From the NCBI GenBank assembly GCA_905182455.1, contig CAJJBJ010000002.1:1-64000 (forward strand): 64,000 bases of DNA. Direction: 5' to 3'. Below the pieces are notes generated by a model. It was not told the DNA's origin. It saw only the letters and a list, made by a program, of their open reading frames with translations, and ran no database searches. The position numbers were made by a program, and so were the translations under genes. Below, one piece after another: positions 51,616 to 61,195 of this stretch (the first letter of the stretch is position 1; each line of letters starts with the position of its first letter). The stretch comes from an uncultured Planktomarina sp. (GTDB taxonomy: Bacteria; Pseudomonadota; Alphaproteobacteria; Rhodobacterales; Rhodobacteraceae).

Positions 51616-52387
51616 ATGCTGCTCGCAATCGATTGCGGAAATACAAATACAGTTTTCTCTATATGGGACGGTAAACAATTCATTGCGAATTGGCGGATCG
51701 CCACATCCCATAAGCGGACTGCTGACCAATATTACGTTTGGTTGAAGACACTTTTGACCTCTTGACGGCATCGAGAATGAGATTGATGAGATGGTCATTT
51801 CATCAACTGTACCGCGGGTTGTGTTCAATCTCAGAGTCTTAGCGGATAAATATTTTGGCACCCGCCCCTTGGTTGTAGGGCGCTCTGATTGCCTGCTGCC
51901 AATCGCGGTGCGTGTCGATGCGGGCACGGCCGTGGGGCCGGATCGCTTGGTCAATACGGTGGCGGGGCATGACATGTTTGGCGGCGATTTGATCATTGTT
52001 GATTTTGGGACGGCCACAACCTTTGACGTGGTCGACAGTGATGGGGCCTATATCGGCGGCAGCATCGCACCCGGCGTAAATTTAAGCTTGGAAGCTTTGC
52101 ACCAAGCCGCGGCTGCCTTGCCGCATGTAGACATCTCCAAGCCGCAAAGGGTGATTGGAACCAACACAGTTGCCTGTATGCAATCAGGCGTTTTCTGGGG
52201 CTACGTAGGGCTGGTGCGTGAGATCTGTGATCGTATCAAAGCTGAACATGGACGCCCGATGAAAGTCATCTCAACCGGTGGCCTCGCGCCGCTGTTTCAA
52301 CAATCAGCCCATCTGTTCGATGCGTTCGAAGATGAGCTGACAATGCACGGCTTGACCGTGATCCATCAATTCAACAAGGAAATTTGA
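51616..52387 (+). CDS. coaX: Type III pantothenate kinase (1-nt frameshift)
   Basis: CoaX phosphorylates pantothenate, the first step of CoA synthesis, with the ASKHA fold. The first 48 codons ([19 protein letters not shown], phosphate loop) are in one frame and stop at TGA 51763-51765. The rest ([14 protein letters not shown], the catalytic Asp in [21 protein letters not shown], and the second phosphate segment STGGLAPLF) is one frame on, from before 51791. Removing one T from CTTG at 51761-51764 gives [14 protein letters not shown] and a full-length protein of about 256 residues. No second pantothenate kinase is in the window. It overlaps rnj in TGATG. Confidence 0.93.
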
Positions 52388-54051
52388 TGAGCCAAAATCG
52401 TTTAATGTATCTCCCTCTCGGCGGCGCCGGTGAGGTGGGAATGAACTGTTATGTCTATGGCTACGGGCCACGTGACAAAGAACGATTGATCGTCGTTGAT
52501 CTGGGGGTCACATTTCCAGATATGGATGGCTCGCCTGGAGTAGATCTGATTATTCCCGATATTGCTTGGCTGGAAGCCCGCAAAGATCGGATTGACGGGG
52601 TGTTTATCACCCATGCCCATGAAGATCATGTTGGCGCTGTTGGACATACGTTCAAACATTTGGGCGCGCCGATCTATGCGCGGGCTTTTACCGCCAATAT
52701 CGCAAGACGGAAGCTGGAAGAGCACGGAGTTGCAGCGAATGCTGTGACCGTGATGGCAGCTTGGCCGGATCAGGTGAAACTCGGACCGTTCAAAGTTGGT
52801 TTTTTGCCAATCAGCCACTCTATTCCTGAAAACTCAGGTTTGGTGATCGACACGCCAGATGGCCGGATCGTGCACACAGGAGATTTCAAGCTCGATAAAA
52901 CCCCGCTTGTGGGAGAGGGCTGGGATCCTGTGCTTTGGGGTGAAATAGCCAAGCCGGGTGTGAAGGCTTTGGTTTGTGACAGTACCAATGTATTTTCTCT
53001 GGCCCCGGGACGGTCTGAATCGACCCTAGGTGACAATATCACCAAATTAGTGGCCTCCGCCGATCAATTGGTCATTGCGACGACGTTTGCGAGCAATGTG
53101 GCACGGGTTAAAACCTTGGCCGAAGCGGGCCGTAGAGCCGGGCGTTCTATCTGTTTGATGGGCCGTGCTATGAATAAAATGGTTGAAGCCTCACTTGAAG
53201 CCGGGGTTTTGTCGGATTTTCCACCAGTGATCAGCCCTGAGCAAGCTTTGGATGTCCCACGCGGAAATCTGATGTTCTTGGTGACAGGCAGCCAAGGTGA
53301 ACGTCGGGCGGCCTCTGCACAATTGGCCAATGGTAAATACCGTGGGCATAAATTGAAAGAGGGTGATCTGTTCTTGTTCTCCTCCAAAACCATTCCAGGC
53401 AATGAGCGCGGTGTGATTAAGATCATCAACCAGCTGTCTGAGATTGGCGTCGATGTTGTGGATGATGATAGCGGTACCTATCACGTATCTGGCCACGCGA
53501 ACCGTCCAGATCTTGAGGCCATGCATGCTTTGATGCAGCCCCAAATTTTGGTTCCCATGCACGGTGAGCACCGTCACCTGCGCGCGCATGCCAATTTGGG
53601 CAAGGCTAAAGGCTTAGCGTCGGTTGTGGCTGTGAACGGCATGGTGATCAACCTGTCGGGCAACAAGCCTAAAGTCGAAGAGTTTATTGAAACGGGCCGT
53701 ACGTATATCGATGGATCAGTTCAAATTGGGGCTTTGGATGGGGTTGTACGCGACCGTATTCGCATGGCGTTGAACGGTCACATCATGGTCAGCGTGATCT
53801 TGGATGATGATGGACCCTTGGGTGAGCCTTGGTGTGAAATCAAAGGTCTGCCAAAGATTGGCAACAGTCGCGCTGGTTTGACTGAAGTGTTGGAAGAAGA
53901 TTTGAACCAATTCATGATGCGTGCAGGCCGTAAAACTCTGCGTGATGATAAAAAGCTAGAAGATGAGCTGCGCCGTATTACCCGCCATTCAGCCCAATCT
54001 GAAATTGGTAAAAAACCTGAAGTTACGGTGGTGATCAGCCGCCTGTCATAA
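52387..54051 (+). CDS. rnj: Ribonuclease J
   Basis: Metallo-beta-lactamase/beta-CASP ribonuclease (554 aa) with 5'-3' exo- and endonuclease activity, used by alphaproteobacteria for rRNA 5' maturation and RNA turnover alongside RNase E. The metal site has THAHEDHVGAVGH, LPISHSIPENSGL and HTGDFKLD. The beta-CASP part has ATTFASNVARVKTLAEAG, TGSQGERRAAS and HVSGHANRPDLEAM, with VPMHGEHRHL. The C-terminal domain is present. Start is the ATG of the TGATG overlap with coaX. Two hairpins follow. Confidence 0.95.
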   Translation: MSQNRLMYLPLGGAGEVGMNCYVYGYGPRDKERLIVVDLGVTFPDMDGSPGVDLIIPDIAWLEARKDRIDGVFITHAHEDHVGAVGHTFKHLGAPIYARAFTANIARRKLEEHGVAANAVTVMAAWPDQVKLGPFKVGFLPISHSIPENSGLVIDTPDGRIVHTGDFKLDKTPLVGEGWDPVLWGEIAKPGVKALVCDSTNVFSLAPGRSESTLGDNITKLVASADQLVIATTFASNVARVKTLAEAGRRAGRSICLMGRAMNKMVEASLEAGVLSDFPPVISPEQALDVPRGNLMFLVTGSQGERRAASAQLANGKYRGHKLKEGDLFLFSSKTIPGNERGVIKIINQLSEIGVDVVDDDSGTYHVSGHANRPDLEAMHALMQPQILVPMHGEHRHLRAHANLGKAKGLASVVAVNGMVINLSGNKPKVEEFIETGRTYIDGSVQIGALDGVVRDRIRMALNGHIMVSVILDDDGPLGEPWCEIKGLPKIGNSRAGLTEVLEEDLNQFMMRAGRKTLRDDKKLEDELRRITRHSAQSEIGKKPEVTVVISRLS

Positions 54052-54077
54052 GGTCTGCTGAAGGACCGAAAATTCCT

Positions 54078-54112
54078 CCTGTCTTCACATATGCTGAAGG
54101 CAGGGCTTTTTT
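54078..54112 (+). terminator. Rho-independent terminator of rnj
   Basis: A 9-bp stem, CCTGTCTTC with GAAGGCAGG (one G-U pair) around a 9-nt loop, followed by GC and six T. It lies 26 nt after the rnj stop codon. Confidence 0.85.
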
Positions 54113-54128
54113 ATGACGGCATTAGCAA

Positions 54129-54176
54129 TAAAAAAGCCCCACTTTTTCAAATGAAAGGGCAGGGCTTAATTTTTAA
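54129..54176 (-). terminator. Terminator of the helicase gene (possibly bidirectional)
   Basis: On the minus strand AAGCCC...GGGCTT with an inner CCTTTC/GAAAAAG pairing runs into six T. It lies just after the helicase stop. On the plus strand the same stem is followed by TAATTTTT, so it could also back up the rnj terminator. Confidence 0.75.
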
Positions 54177-54184
54177 CGTTGACC

Positions 54185-55822
54185 TTAAACTTCGACAGTA
54201 TCTGATGCCTCAGCTGGTGCCTGCTCTACAGCAAGATCTTTGATCTCAACTGTTGGATCAGGCATCTCGTCGCCTTCTGGGCTGTCGGCCTCGGCATTTG
54301 GATCTTTACCTTCCGCAATCAAACGCTCGGTAAAGCTTTGCGCAATGAAATTGGGCATGCCTTCCGCGAGCACGGCAGGACCGCGATTGTTGCGATTACC
54401 GTTGTTGTTGTCGCGACCGCGGCCACGACCACCGCGACGGTTGTCAGGTTGCTCGCGTTCTTGCTTGGGAGCCTCAACCTTTGGCTGTTCACCGACAACT
54501 GGGGCAACAACAACAGGTGCCGCAACTTCGATCTTGACAGGGGCAGCGGTCTGCTCTGCCACCGGCCGTACTTTTTCAGCCTCTGGCTTTCTATTGCGCC
54601 CACCACGAGTGCGCTTCACAACTAGTTTTTCAGAAACTACAGCCGCAGGTGCAGTTTCTGCTGGATTGCTGCCGGACATCGCATGTTCCATCCGCGGAAC
54701 TTCAATCTTAACCAGGCGTTCAATATCGGCGAAATTCTTTTCATCGCGCGGTGTGCAAATCATCATGGCGGTGCCAAGCTTGCCTGCGCGACCTGTGCGG
54801 CCAATCCGGTGTACATAGTCTTCCGCATGGCTGGGCACGTCATAGTTGAACACGTGGCTCACATTGGGCACATCCAACCCGCGGGCCGCTACGTCGGAGG
54901 CCACCAGAAAGCGCAATACGCCTGAGCGGAAGTTGTCCAATGTTTCCATGCGCTTGGATTGCTCCAAATCGCCGTGAATGGGCGCTGCATCAAGCCCGTA
55001 TTTCTGCATCGATTTGGCCACAACATCCACATCCATCTTCCGGTTACAGAAAATGATAGCATTGGTGCATTTAGCCGCTTCGCTTTCGATCATGCCGCGC
55101 AGCAGGGCGCGTTTTTCGGTGCCTTCACGGTCTTTGCGGCTGGCTTTGAACATCACCACAGATTGGGTGATGGCCTCAGACGTTGAAGCAGCGCGCGCAA
55201 CTTCAATCTTGGCCGGGGCCGATAGGAAGGTGTTGGTGATGCGTTCAATTTCGGGGGCCATTGTGGCGCTGAAAAATAACGTCTGACGGGTAAAGGGGGT
55301 CAGCTTAAAGATGCGTTCGATGTCTGGGATGAATCCCATGTCGAGCATCCTGTCAGCCTCATCAACCACCATGATCTGAACACCGGTCAACAGCAATTTG
55401 CCACGTTCCACATGGTCCAACAAACGGCCCGGGGTGGCAATCAACACATCGACACCGCGGTCGATCAGCTTGTCTTGTTCTTTGAAGCTCACTCCACCGA
55501 TCAACAGGGCTTTGGTAAGTTTACTGTATTTTGTGTAGGTGTCGAAATTTTCGGCCACTTGTGCCGCCAATTCCCGAGTCGGGCAAAGCACCAAGCTGCG
55601 CGGCATTCGGGCACGTGCGCGGCCACGGCTTAGCAAGGTGATCATTGGCAGGGTGAAGCTGGCAGTTTTACCGGTCCCGGTTTGCGCAATGCCCAACACA
55701 TCTTTGCCTTCTAGAGCAGGGGGTATTGCACCCGCCTGAATCGGGGTTGGTGTTTCGTAGCCCGCGTCTGCGATGGCCTGTAGAACTTTTGGGTCCAGAT
55801 TGAGATCAGTAAATTTTATCAT
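54185..55822 (-). CDS. DEAD-box RNA helicase, RhlE-like
   Basis: An ATP-dependent RNA helicase of 545 residues. In order: Q motif ETPTPIQ, motif I AQTGTGKT, Ia PTRELAAQ, Ib TPGR, II DEAD (VVDEADRMLDMGF), III SAT, IV IIFCNRK, V ARGLD and VI HRIGRTGRAG. The last 150 residues form a disordered tail rich in Val/Pro/Glu, then Arg/Gly/Asn (RRGGRGRGRDNNNGNRNN), likely for RNA binding. RhlE-type helicases can join the RNase E degradosome in alphaproteobacteria; with rne and rnj in this window that is a reasonable but unproven partner set. Confidence 0.92.
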   Translation of the reverse strand: MIKFTDLNLDPKVLQAIADAGYETPTPIQAGAIPPALEGKDVLGIAQTGTGKTASFTLPMITLLSRGRARARMPRSLVLCPTRELAAQVAENFDTYTKYSKLTKALLIGGVSFKEQDKLIDRGVDVLIATPGRLLDHVERGKLLLTGVQIMVVDEADRMLDMGFIPDIERIFKLTPFTRQTLFFSATMAPEIERITNTFLSAPAKIEVARAASTSEAITQSVVMFKASRKDREGTEKRALLRGMIESEAAKCTNAIIFCNRKMDVDVVAKSMQKYGLDAAPIHGDLEQSKRMETLDNFRSGVLRFLVASDVAARGLDVPNVSHVFNYDVPSHAEDYVHRIGRTGRAGKLGTAMMICTPRDEKNFADIERLVKIEVPRMEHAMSGSNPAETAPAAVVSEKLVVKRTRGGRNRKPEAEKVRPVAEQTAAPVKIEVAAPVVVAPVVGEQPKVEAPKQEREQPDNRRGGRGRGRDNNNGNRNNRGPAVLAEGMPNFIAQSFTERLIAEGKDPNAEADSPEGDEMPDPTVEIKDLAVEQAPAEASDTVEV

Positions 55823-56034
55823 GTACGTCCAATGAGATGCGCCGACATAAATGTTTTACGCGGCAAGTGTCGGACGCATGTCAGCCGCGCCCATCAGTTT
55901 GTTGGCCAGATGCCAACGCAGCCGGTATAGGAGGTAATGTTCTTTAGGTCAAACCCGCATGCTGACACACCATTTGGGACGTATGAGGCCCGCCTTTGAT
56001 GCTCAATACATTTGCATTGCGCATAAAATTTCCG

Positions 56035-57633
56035 CTAAATCATCATTTCCTTCGTGGCTGTCAGCGTTACATCAGGATAATCTCGAGCGACCCGATCAAT
56101 GTCCCATTGCAGGCGGGTCAAAAATACGATGTCGCCGTCATTATCTGTGGCCATATGTTGCTTGTTGCTTTGAGAAAAGGCATCGGTTTTTGCTTCAGCC
56201 CCTGTTACCCAGCGGGCGGAAGTAAATTGGCTTGGTTCCATCCTAACCGGTAGGCCATATTCCATCTCAATCCGACTCGATAAAACTTCAAATTGCAACG
56301 GGCCCACAACGCCCACGATGAAGCCAGAGCCAATCATGGGCTTAAAGACTTTTGCCGCGCCTTCTTCGGCAAATTGCATCAGGGCTTTTTCCAAATGCTT
56401 GGCTTTTAAAGGATCACCCGCACGTACGGTTTTCAGCAATTCAGGTGCAAAACTTGGGATACCTGTGACGCGAATTGTTTCTCCTTCGGTCAAAGTATCG
56501 CCAATGCGGAGCTGCCCATGGTTTGGAATGCCGATGATATCCCCGGCCCAAGCTTCTTCGGCCAATTCGCGATCAGCGGCTAAAAACAAGACAGGGTTAG
56601 AGATCGACATTTGCTTTTTGCTGCGCACATGAGTCAGTTTCATGCCGCGCTTGAAGTGGCCGGAGGCGAGGCGCACAAAGGCCACGCGGTCGCGGTGCTT
56701 AGGATCCATATTGGCCTGTACCTTAAACACAAATCCTGCGACTTTGGTTTCTTCTGGTGCTATATGGCGCGGTTGGGCTTTCTGGGGCTGTGGCTCAGGG
56801 CCAAAATCAGCAATCCCCTGCATTAGCTCTTGCACCCCAAAGGAATTGATAGCGGAACCAAACCAGATGGGGGTCATGGTGCCATCGAGCAGAGCTTGCT
56901 GATCAAGCTTCGGCAGCAATTCTCTCGCCATCTCGATTTCCTCCAAAAACACAGCCAATAAATCTGCAGGCACATGTTGCGCAAGCGCCGGATCATTCAA
57001 TCCGTTGATCTTAATAGTGGTTGAAATTTTGTTACGATCGGCGCGATCCATTAATTCCAGCTTGTCACGCAGTATGTCATAAGTACCAATAAAATCCCTG
57101 CCATGACCAATCGGCCAAGAAGCGGGCGTTACGTCAATAGCTAGATTTTCTTGAATTTCATCAATTATATCAAAGGTATCTCGACTTTCTCTGTCCATCT
57201 TATTACAGAAGGTTAGGATTGGAAGGTCCCGCATCCGGCATACTTCGAACAGTTTTCGAGTCTGACTCTCCACACCTTTTGCCCCATCTATCACCATAAC
57301 AGCCGCATCGACGGCGGTGAGCGTGCGGTAGGTGTCTTCGGAGAAGTCGGAGTGACCCGGTGTGTCCACCAGATTAAATCGGAAATTTTTAAAGTCAAAA
57401 GACATGGCAGAGGCCGACACAGAAATGCCGCGCTCTTGCTCCATTTTCATAAAATCTGAACGCGTTCTGCGGGCTTCTCCCTTTGCGCGCACCTGACCGG
57501 CCATCTGAATGGCGCCACCATAGAGTAGAAATTTTTCGGTCAAAGTGGTTTTGCCTGCATCAGGATGACTGATGATGGCAAATGTGCGCCGGCGTGCTAT
57601 TTCAGGCGGAAGGGTAGGGCGATTATCTAACAT
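56035..57633 (-). CDS. prfC: Peptide chain release factor 3
   Basis: RF3, a translational GTPase that recycles RF1/RF2 from the ribosome after termination. G1 is SHPDAGKTTL, G2/G3 LVDTPGHSDFSEDTYRTL and G4 TFCNKMDRESRD. EF-Tu-like domain II and the RF3 C-terminal domain (TSARWVTGAEAK, DVTLTATKEM) follow. The start at 57633 (MLDNRPTLPPEIARRRT) is the usual N-terminus; the open frame extends 16 codons further upstream. About 532 aa, intact. Confidence 0.95.
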   Translation of the reverse strand: MLDNRPTLPPEIARRRTFAIISHPDAGKTTLTEKFLLYGGAIQMAGQVRAKGEARRTRSDFMKMEQERGISVSASAMSFDFKNFRFNLVDTPGHSDFSEDTYRTLTAVDAAVMVIDGAKGVESQTRKLFEVCRMRDLPILTFCNKMDRESRDTFDIIDEIQENLAIDVTPASWPIGHGRDFIGTYDILRDKLELMDRADRNKISTTIKINGLNDPALAQHVPADLLAVFLEEIEMARELLPKLDQQALLDGTMTPIWFGSAINSFGVQELMQGIADFGPEPQPQKAQPRHIAPEETKVAGFVFKVQANMDPKHRDRVAFVRLASGHFKRGMKLTHVRSKKQMSISNPVLFLAADRELAEEAWAGDIIGIPNHGQLRIGDTLTEGETIRVTGIPSFAPELLKTVRAGDPLKAKHLEKALMQFAEEGAAKVFKPMIGSGFIVGVVGPLQFEVLSSRIEMEYGLPVRMEPSQFTSARWVTGAEAKTDAFSQSNKQHMATDNDGDIVFLTRLQWDIDRVARDYPDVTLTATKEMMI

Positions 57634-58058
57634 GAAGGGCGTATAGGTTGGGATGATGCTATTAGCAAGAAATCCCAGCACTGCGCGTAGCGAAAATTTT
57701 TATGCCTAGAACTGTCCGTGGAGTAGAGGTTCCTCAAAGTGTCATTGGTTTATACAGCGCTTTGACCCTACGCCTGAGTGTCTAAATTTGTAGCGAACTC
57801 GGCTGGTTATTCGGCTTTGTGCTGTGATCCAATAACTTCGATTCGACAGCAATGCCTTTGGCGAAAAACAAATGGTGCGAACCAAATAGGATTTGAATAT
57901 ACTCAGAGACCTCAGCAAAACGCCTGTTTTGGTAGAATGATGTCATCATCGAAGACATTGTACTTTTCAGTGCCTGAAAAAGCATATCCAAAGTTCTACC
58001 GACGCCAATCCGTCGTTTAGTCCTTGTTTGGGCGGGCGGTTATCTGCTTAAGGATTAG
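57634..58058. other. Gene-free region between prfC and the IS element
   Basis: About 425 nt with only small frames of no family resemblance. It probably contains the prfC promoter on the minus strand. A 10-bp stretch near 57905-57914 recurs inverted just outside the right end of the IS element (59091-59100); this may be chance. Confidence 0.4.
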
Positions 58059-59083
58059 GGGATTTTGTGTTTCATGTGCAAGTTTCACTCAAATGCCTGC
58101 CTAAATCTTGCACCTTTTTGCAGGTTCTGGCCGATGGCTGCGATTTGGAATTGAGCGTGGGTTCGAGCCCGTCCCATGAACCTTGAGCGAGCCATACCCC
58201 ACAGGCGTTTCATGTGGCCAAATATCGCCTCGACACGGCCTCGAGTGACACCGGTTTTGATGTTGCAGGCGCGGTCTTGGGGGGGCAGTTTGTGGTTGCT
58301 ATATCCTTTGCGCTGGACACGGTCTTTAATGTTGTTTTCATTCACCCAATTGCGAATTTTTTGGGACGAATAAGCGCTGTCTGCAAACAACATATCCTCG
58401 CTCCCGTCCAGCAAACCCGTTAACGAATTGATCTCATGTTTGTTGCCAGGCGTCAGGGCTGTTGCAAAAATAAACCCGTCCTCATCGATGTTTACGAAGG
58501 CCTGGAAGCCCCATTTGGCCTGCATTTTACCCTTTGCATTAACCTTTACGTGGCTGCCCGCATCGGGATCACCCTTGCGAATACCGCTCTGCGCCGCCTC
58601 GATTGCGGTGGCGTCCACGATGGCAACGCGGCCCTCTTTCAGGATCACATTTGCTTGCAAAAGCTGGCCGTTGATCTCGTTCAGAACTGCCCCCAGCTGC
58701 CCGGACCTCTCCAGCGCGACTCTAAACCGCCCGATGGTGCTGGCTTGGGGCACACCTTGATCAAGCTCTAGCCAACAGAACTTTCTGAACATCAAGTCCC
58801 GCGCCAGTTGCGCCTCCAATTTAACGTCGGAGAGGTCGTGCCAAAGGCCCAAAAGCAGCGCCCGAAACAGCGTCATGGCGGCATATCCGGGGCGGCCAGT
58901 CTCGCCTGTGCCTTTCGGCAAAAGCAGTTCCAGTGCTGGCCAGTTAATCAGGCTTTCAATCCCGTCCAAAGCACCCAATGCAGGGTGATCAAGAAGGTCA
59001 TGTGTGGTGAAAAGGGAGGGTTGGGTTGTGAATGATTTTCTCATGACCAGATATTACAGGTCATTTATCCAAACGGAAATCCA
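58059..59083. mobile_element. IS5-family insertion sequence, about 1.03 kb
   Basis: One transposase gene flanked by imperfect terminal inverted repeats. The left end begins GGGATTTTGTGTTT and the right end, read inward, TGGATTTCCGTTTGG; they share GGATTT and GTTT blocks. The outer flanks are TTAG (58055-58058) and CTAG (59084-59087), matching the YTAR target preference of the IS5 group with at least TAG duplicated. Boundaries are therefore good to a few bases. The element lies between prfC and an SDR gene and breaks no recognisable gene. Confidence 0.75.
58085..59044 (-). CDS. IS5-family transposase
   Basis: A 319-residue DDE transposase. An N-terminal helical DUF772-like domain (GRPGYAAMTLFRALLLG...LSDVKLEAQLARDLMFRKF) precedes the catalytic core: first Asp in VAIVDATAIEAAQ, second in MLFADSAYSS, and Glu in GRVEAIFGHMKRLWG with the following K/R. 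The frame is complete, so the element may still be mobile or only recently arrived. Confidence 0.93.
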   Translation of the reverse strand: MRKSFTTQPSLFTTHDLLDHPALGALDGIESLINWPALELLLPKGTGETGRPGYAAMTLFRALLLGLWHDLSDVKLEAQLARDLMFRKFCWLELDQGVPQASTIGRFRVALERSGQLGAVLNEINGQLLQANVILKEGRVAIVDATAIEAAQSGIRKGDPDAGSHVKVNAKGKMQAKWGFQAFVNIDEDGFIFATALTPGNKHEINSLTGLLDGSEDMLFADSAYSSQKIRNWVNENNIKDRVQRKGYSNHKLPPQDRACNIKTGVTRGRVEAIFGHMKRLWGMARSRFMGRARTHAQFQIAAIGQNLQKGARFRQAFE

Positions 59084-59204
59084 CTAGTCTCGCTGAGGTC
59101 TTTGTAAGCTTAAATTTACACTTTTTTAATTTTTTTTTGACGCGCATTGTTCAGGCTGCTTAATGAGTGGTAGTTATAATGAACGGTTGCAAGGATGACA
59201 AACG

Positions 59205-59984
59205 ATGGACATGGGAATTTCAGGTAAAAAAGCACTTATTTGTGCTTCTTCCAAAGGGTTGGGGCGTGGCTGTGCAGAGGCTTTGGCTGCCGAGGGTGTC
59301 AATGTTGTGATCAATGGGCGCAACGCGGAGGTGCTCGAAACCACCGCCGCAAAAATTCGTGAAACCTATGGGGTGCAAGTCACTGCGGTGGCTTGTGACG
59401 TTACAACGGCCGAGGGCCAAGCGATGATTATTGTGGCGGCGGGCGACGTTGATATTTTGGTCACCAATGCAGGTGGACCGCCTCCGGGCCTGTGGTCCGA
59501 TTGGGAGCGAGATGATTTTATTGCGGCCTTGGATGCCAATATGCTGACACCCATTGCCCTGATGAAAGCCTGCCTGCCGGGTATGATGGCTCGCGGGTGG
59601 GGTAGGGTTGTGAACATTACCAGCCAATCGGTGAAAGCTCCCATCGCAGTTTTGGGCCTGTCCAACGCAGCGCGTACGGGCCTTACAGGCTATGTCGCCG
59701 GCACGGCGCGGCAGGTGGCCGACAAGGGCGTGAACATCAACAACCTACTTCCCGGCATTCATGCCACCGATCGCGCTGTTTCATTGGACAGTGGCGTGAT
59801 GAAAGCGCAGGGAATTACGATGAAGCAAGCTCAAAAACAACGCCAAGCCTCAATCCCGGCACGCCGTTATGGCACTGCCGAAGAATTTGGTGCGGCCTGT
59901 GCGTTTTTATGCTCTCAACATGCGGGCTATATCGTTGGTCAAAATATTTTGCTGGACGGTGGCGGTACCAACGCAACGATTTAA
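59205..59984 (+). CDS. SDR-family oxidoreductase-like protein without the YxxxK motif
   Basis: A 259-residue protein with the short-chain dehydrogenase fold. The cofactor-binding loop is ALICASSKGLGRGCAEAL (glycine-rich but shifted from the classical TGxxxGxG), followed by CDVTT and the NAG motif VTNAGGPPPG. The Ser strand (VNITSQSVKAP) is present, but where YxxxK is expected there is SNAARTG. It resembles the SDR-like subgroup of beta-ketoacyl-ACP-reductase relatives known to lack the full catalytic tetrad. Catalysis is uncertain. Neighbours (IS element, dead methyltransferase) give no hint of its role. Confidence 0.82.
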   Translation: MDMGISGKKALICASSKGLGRGCAEALAAEGVNVVINGRNAEVLETTAAKIRETYGVQVTAVACDVTTAEGQAMIIVAAGDVDILVTNAGGPPPGLWSDWERDDFIAALDANMLTPIALMKACLPGMMARGWGRVVNITSQSVKAPIAVLGLSNAARTGLTGYVAGTARQVADKGVNINNLLPGIHATDRAVSLDSGVMKAQGITMKQAQKQRQASIPARRYGTAEEFGAACAFLCSQHAGYIVGQNILLDGGGTNATI

Positions 59985-60125
59985 CGTTATAACCGAAGGG
60001 GCGCCACGGCTCCTCGGTCTTACAGTTTATATTTACATTAATCACTTGCCCGTGTTGCAGCCCATGTTGTCGCTTGTTTGCACCGATGTGTAGTTTTAAT
60101 TTTATGTGAACAATTTTGAGCCCCG

Positions 60126-61160
60126 ATGCAACATAAACACGTTCAGGATTATTATGGCAAAGTTTTGCAATCTTCAGCCGCTCTTCAGACCAATGCCTTT
60201 GCGAGCTGGCTGAAATACCTACTTGGCTGAAAAGTTCTCTCTCCGATGCATGATGAAGTTTTGATGCGCTATTACGGGTGTGGATTGATTGCACCTGAAG
60301 CTCTGAAAAGTGCGCGGTTTTTAGATTTAGGATGTGGCGCTGGACGTGATGTTTACGCCCTACCACAAATGATTGGCGAGCAAGGGTTTGTTGTGGGGGT
60401 CGATATGACCGATGAACAACTCGATGTGGCGCGTACCCACCAAGACCATCATCGCGACGCTTATGGCTATGCAAAATCTAATGTTGAGTTTCATAAAGAA
60501 TCCATTGAACGCTTGGAAGATTTGCCGCTCGATCTGGCCTCCTTCGATGTTATTGTGTCCAATTGCGTTGTGAACCTTGCGACAGTTAAACTGGAGGTGT
60601 TGCGCCCGGCTTTCAATTTGTTGAAGCCGGGCGGGTAGATGTATTTCTCTGATGTCTACGCAGATCGTCGCGTGCCTGCCGTAATGGCGCGCGACCACGT
60701 GTTATATAGTGAATGCCTGTCGGGTGCGCTTTATTAGAATGATTTTTTTTAATTTACCCAAGACTTCTGGGTTTACTGATCCCCGCTTGGTCATGGCACC
60801 GGCCTATTACCATTAAATACCATTAAAAAACACTGTATTTGAGGTGGCTGTGGGGCCGTTAAAATTTACCCCGGCCACGTATAGGCTTTAGAAATTGGAT
60901 GCATTGGAAAGCGACTGTGAAAACTATGGCCAAGCATTGATTTACAAAGGTATGATCAAGAATTGCACCCTTGTTTGCCACTGGATGGCCATCATTTGAT
61001 TGAGACTGGCAAAGTTTCTCCGGTATGCGCCAATACATGGCATATGCTCGATCAGACCAGATTTGCACCAGATATTGATTTTATTGGCAATTTTGACAAG
61101 CATTACGGCATTTTGAAGGCTGTTGCTTACGCAGATGCCGCAGAGGCGAGCTGTTGCTAA
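60126..61160 (+). pseudogene. Degenerate ArsM-like (arsenite) methyltransferase
   Basis: Remains of a SAM-dependent methyltransferase of about 345 residues resembling arsenite methyltransferase ArsM. It starts MQHKHVQDYYGKVLQSSA, then hits a stop near 60229-60231. The core, 60246-60638, has the SAM motif FLDLGCGAGRDVYAL, GVDMTDEQLDVA and SFDVIVSNCVVNLA, and ends in a TAG where the family reads GGEMYFSD. Later fragments MYFSDVYADRRVPAVMA, ETGKVSPVCANTWHML and FAPDIDFIGNFDKHYGI follow in several frames. The N-terminal cysteine motif of ArsM is also lost. There are several stops and indels; it is an old pseudogene. Confidence 0.88.
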
Positions 61161-61195
61161 TTTAACCTTTTGCACTTAAATAAGTCTGAGTATTT

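Noticed and set aside
57905-59100. A 10-bp inverted match on both sides of the IS element
   Set aside because: It is short, asymmetric relative to the element ends and does not coincide with the terminal repeats, so chance is the simplest explanation.
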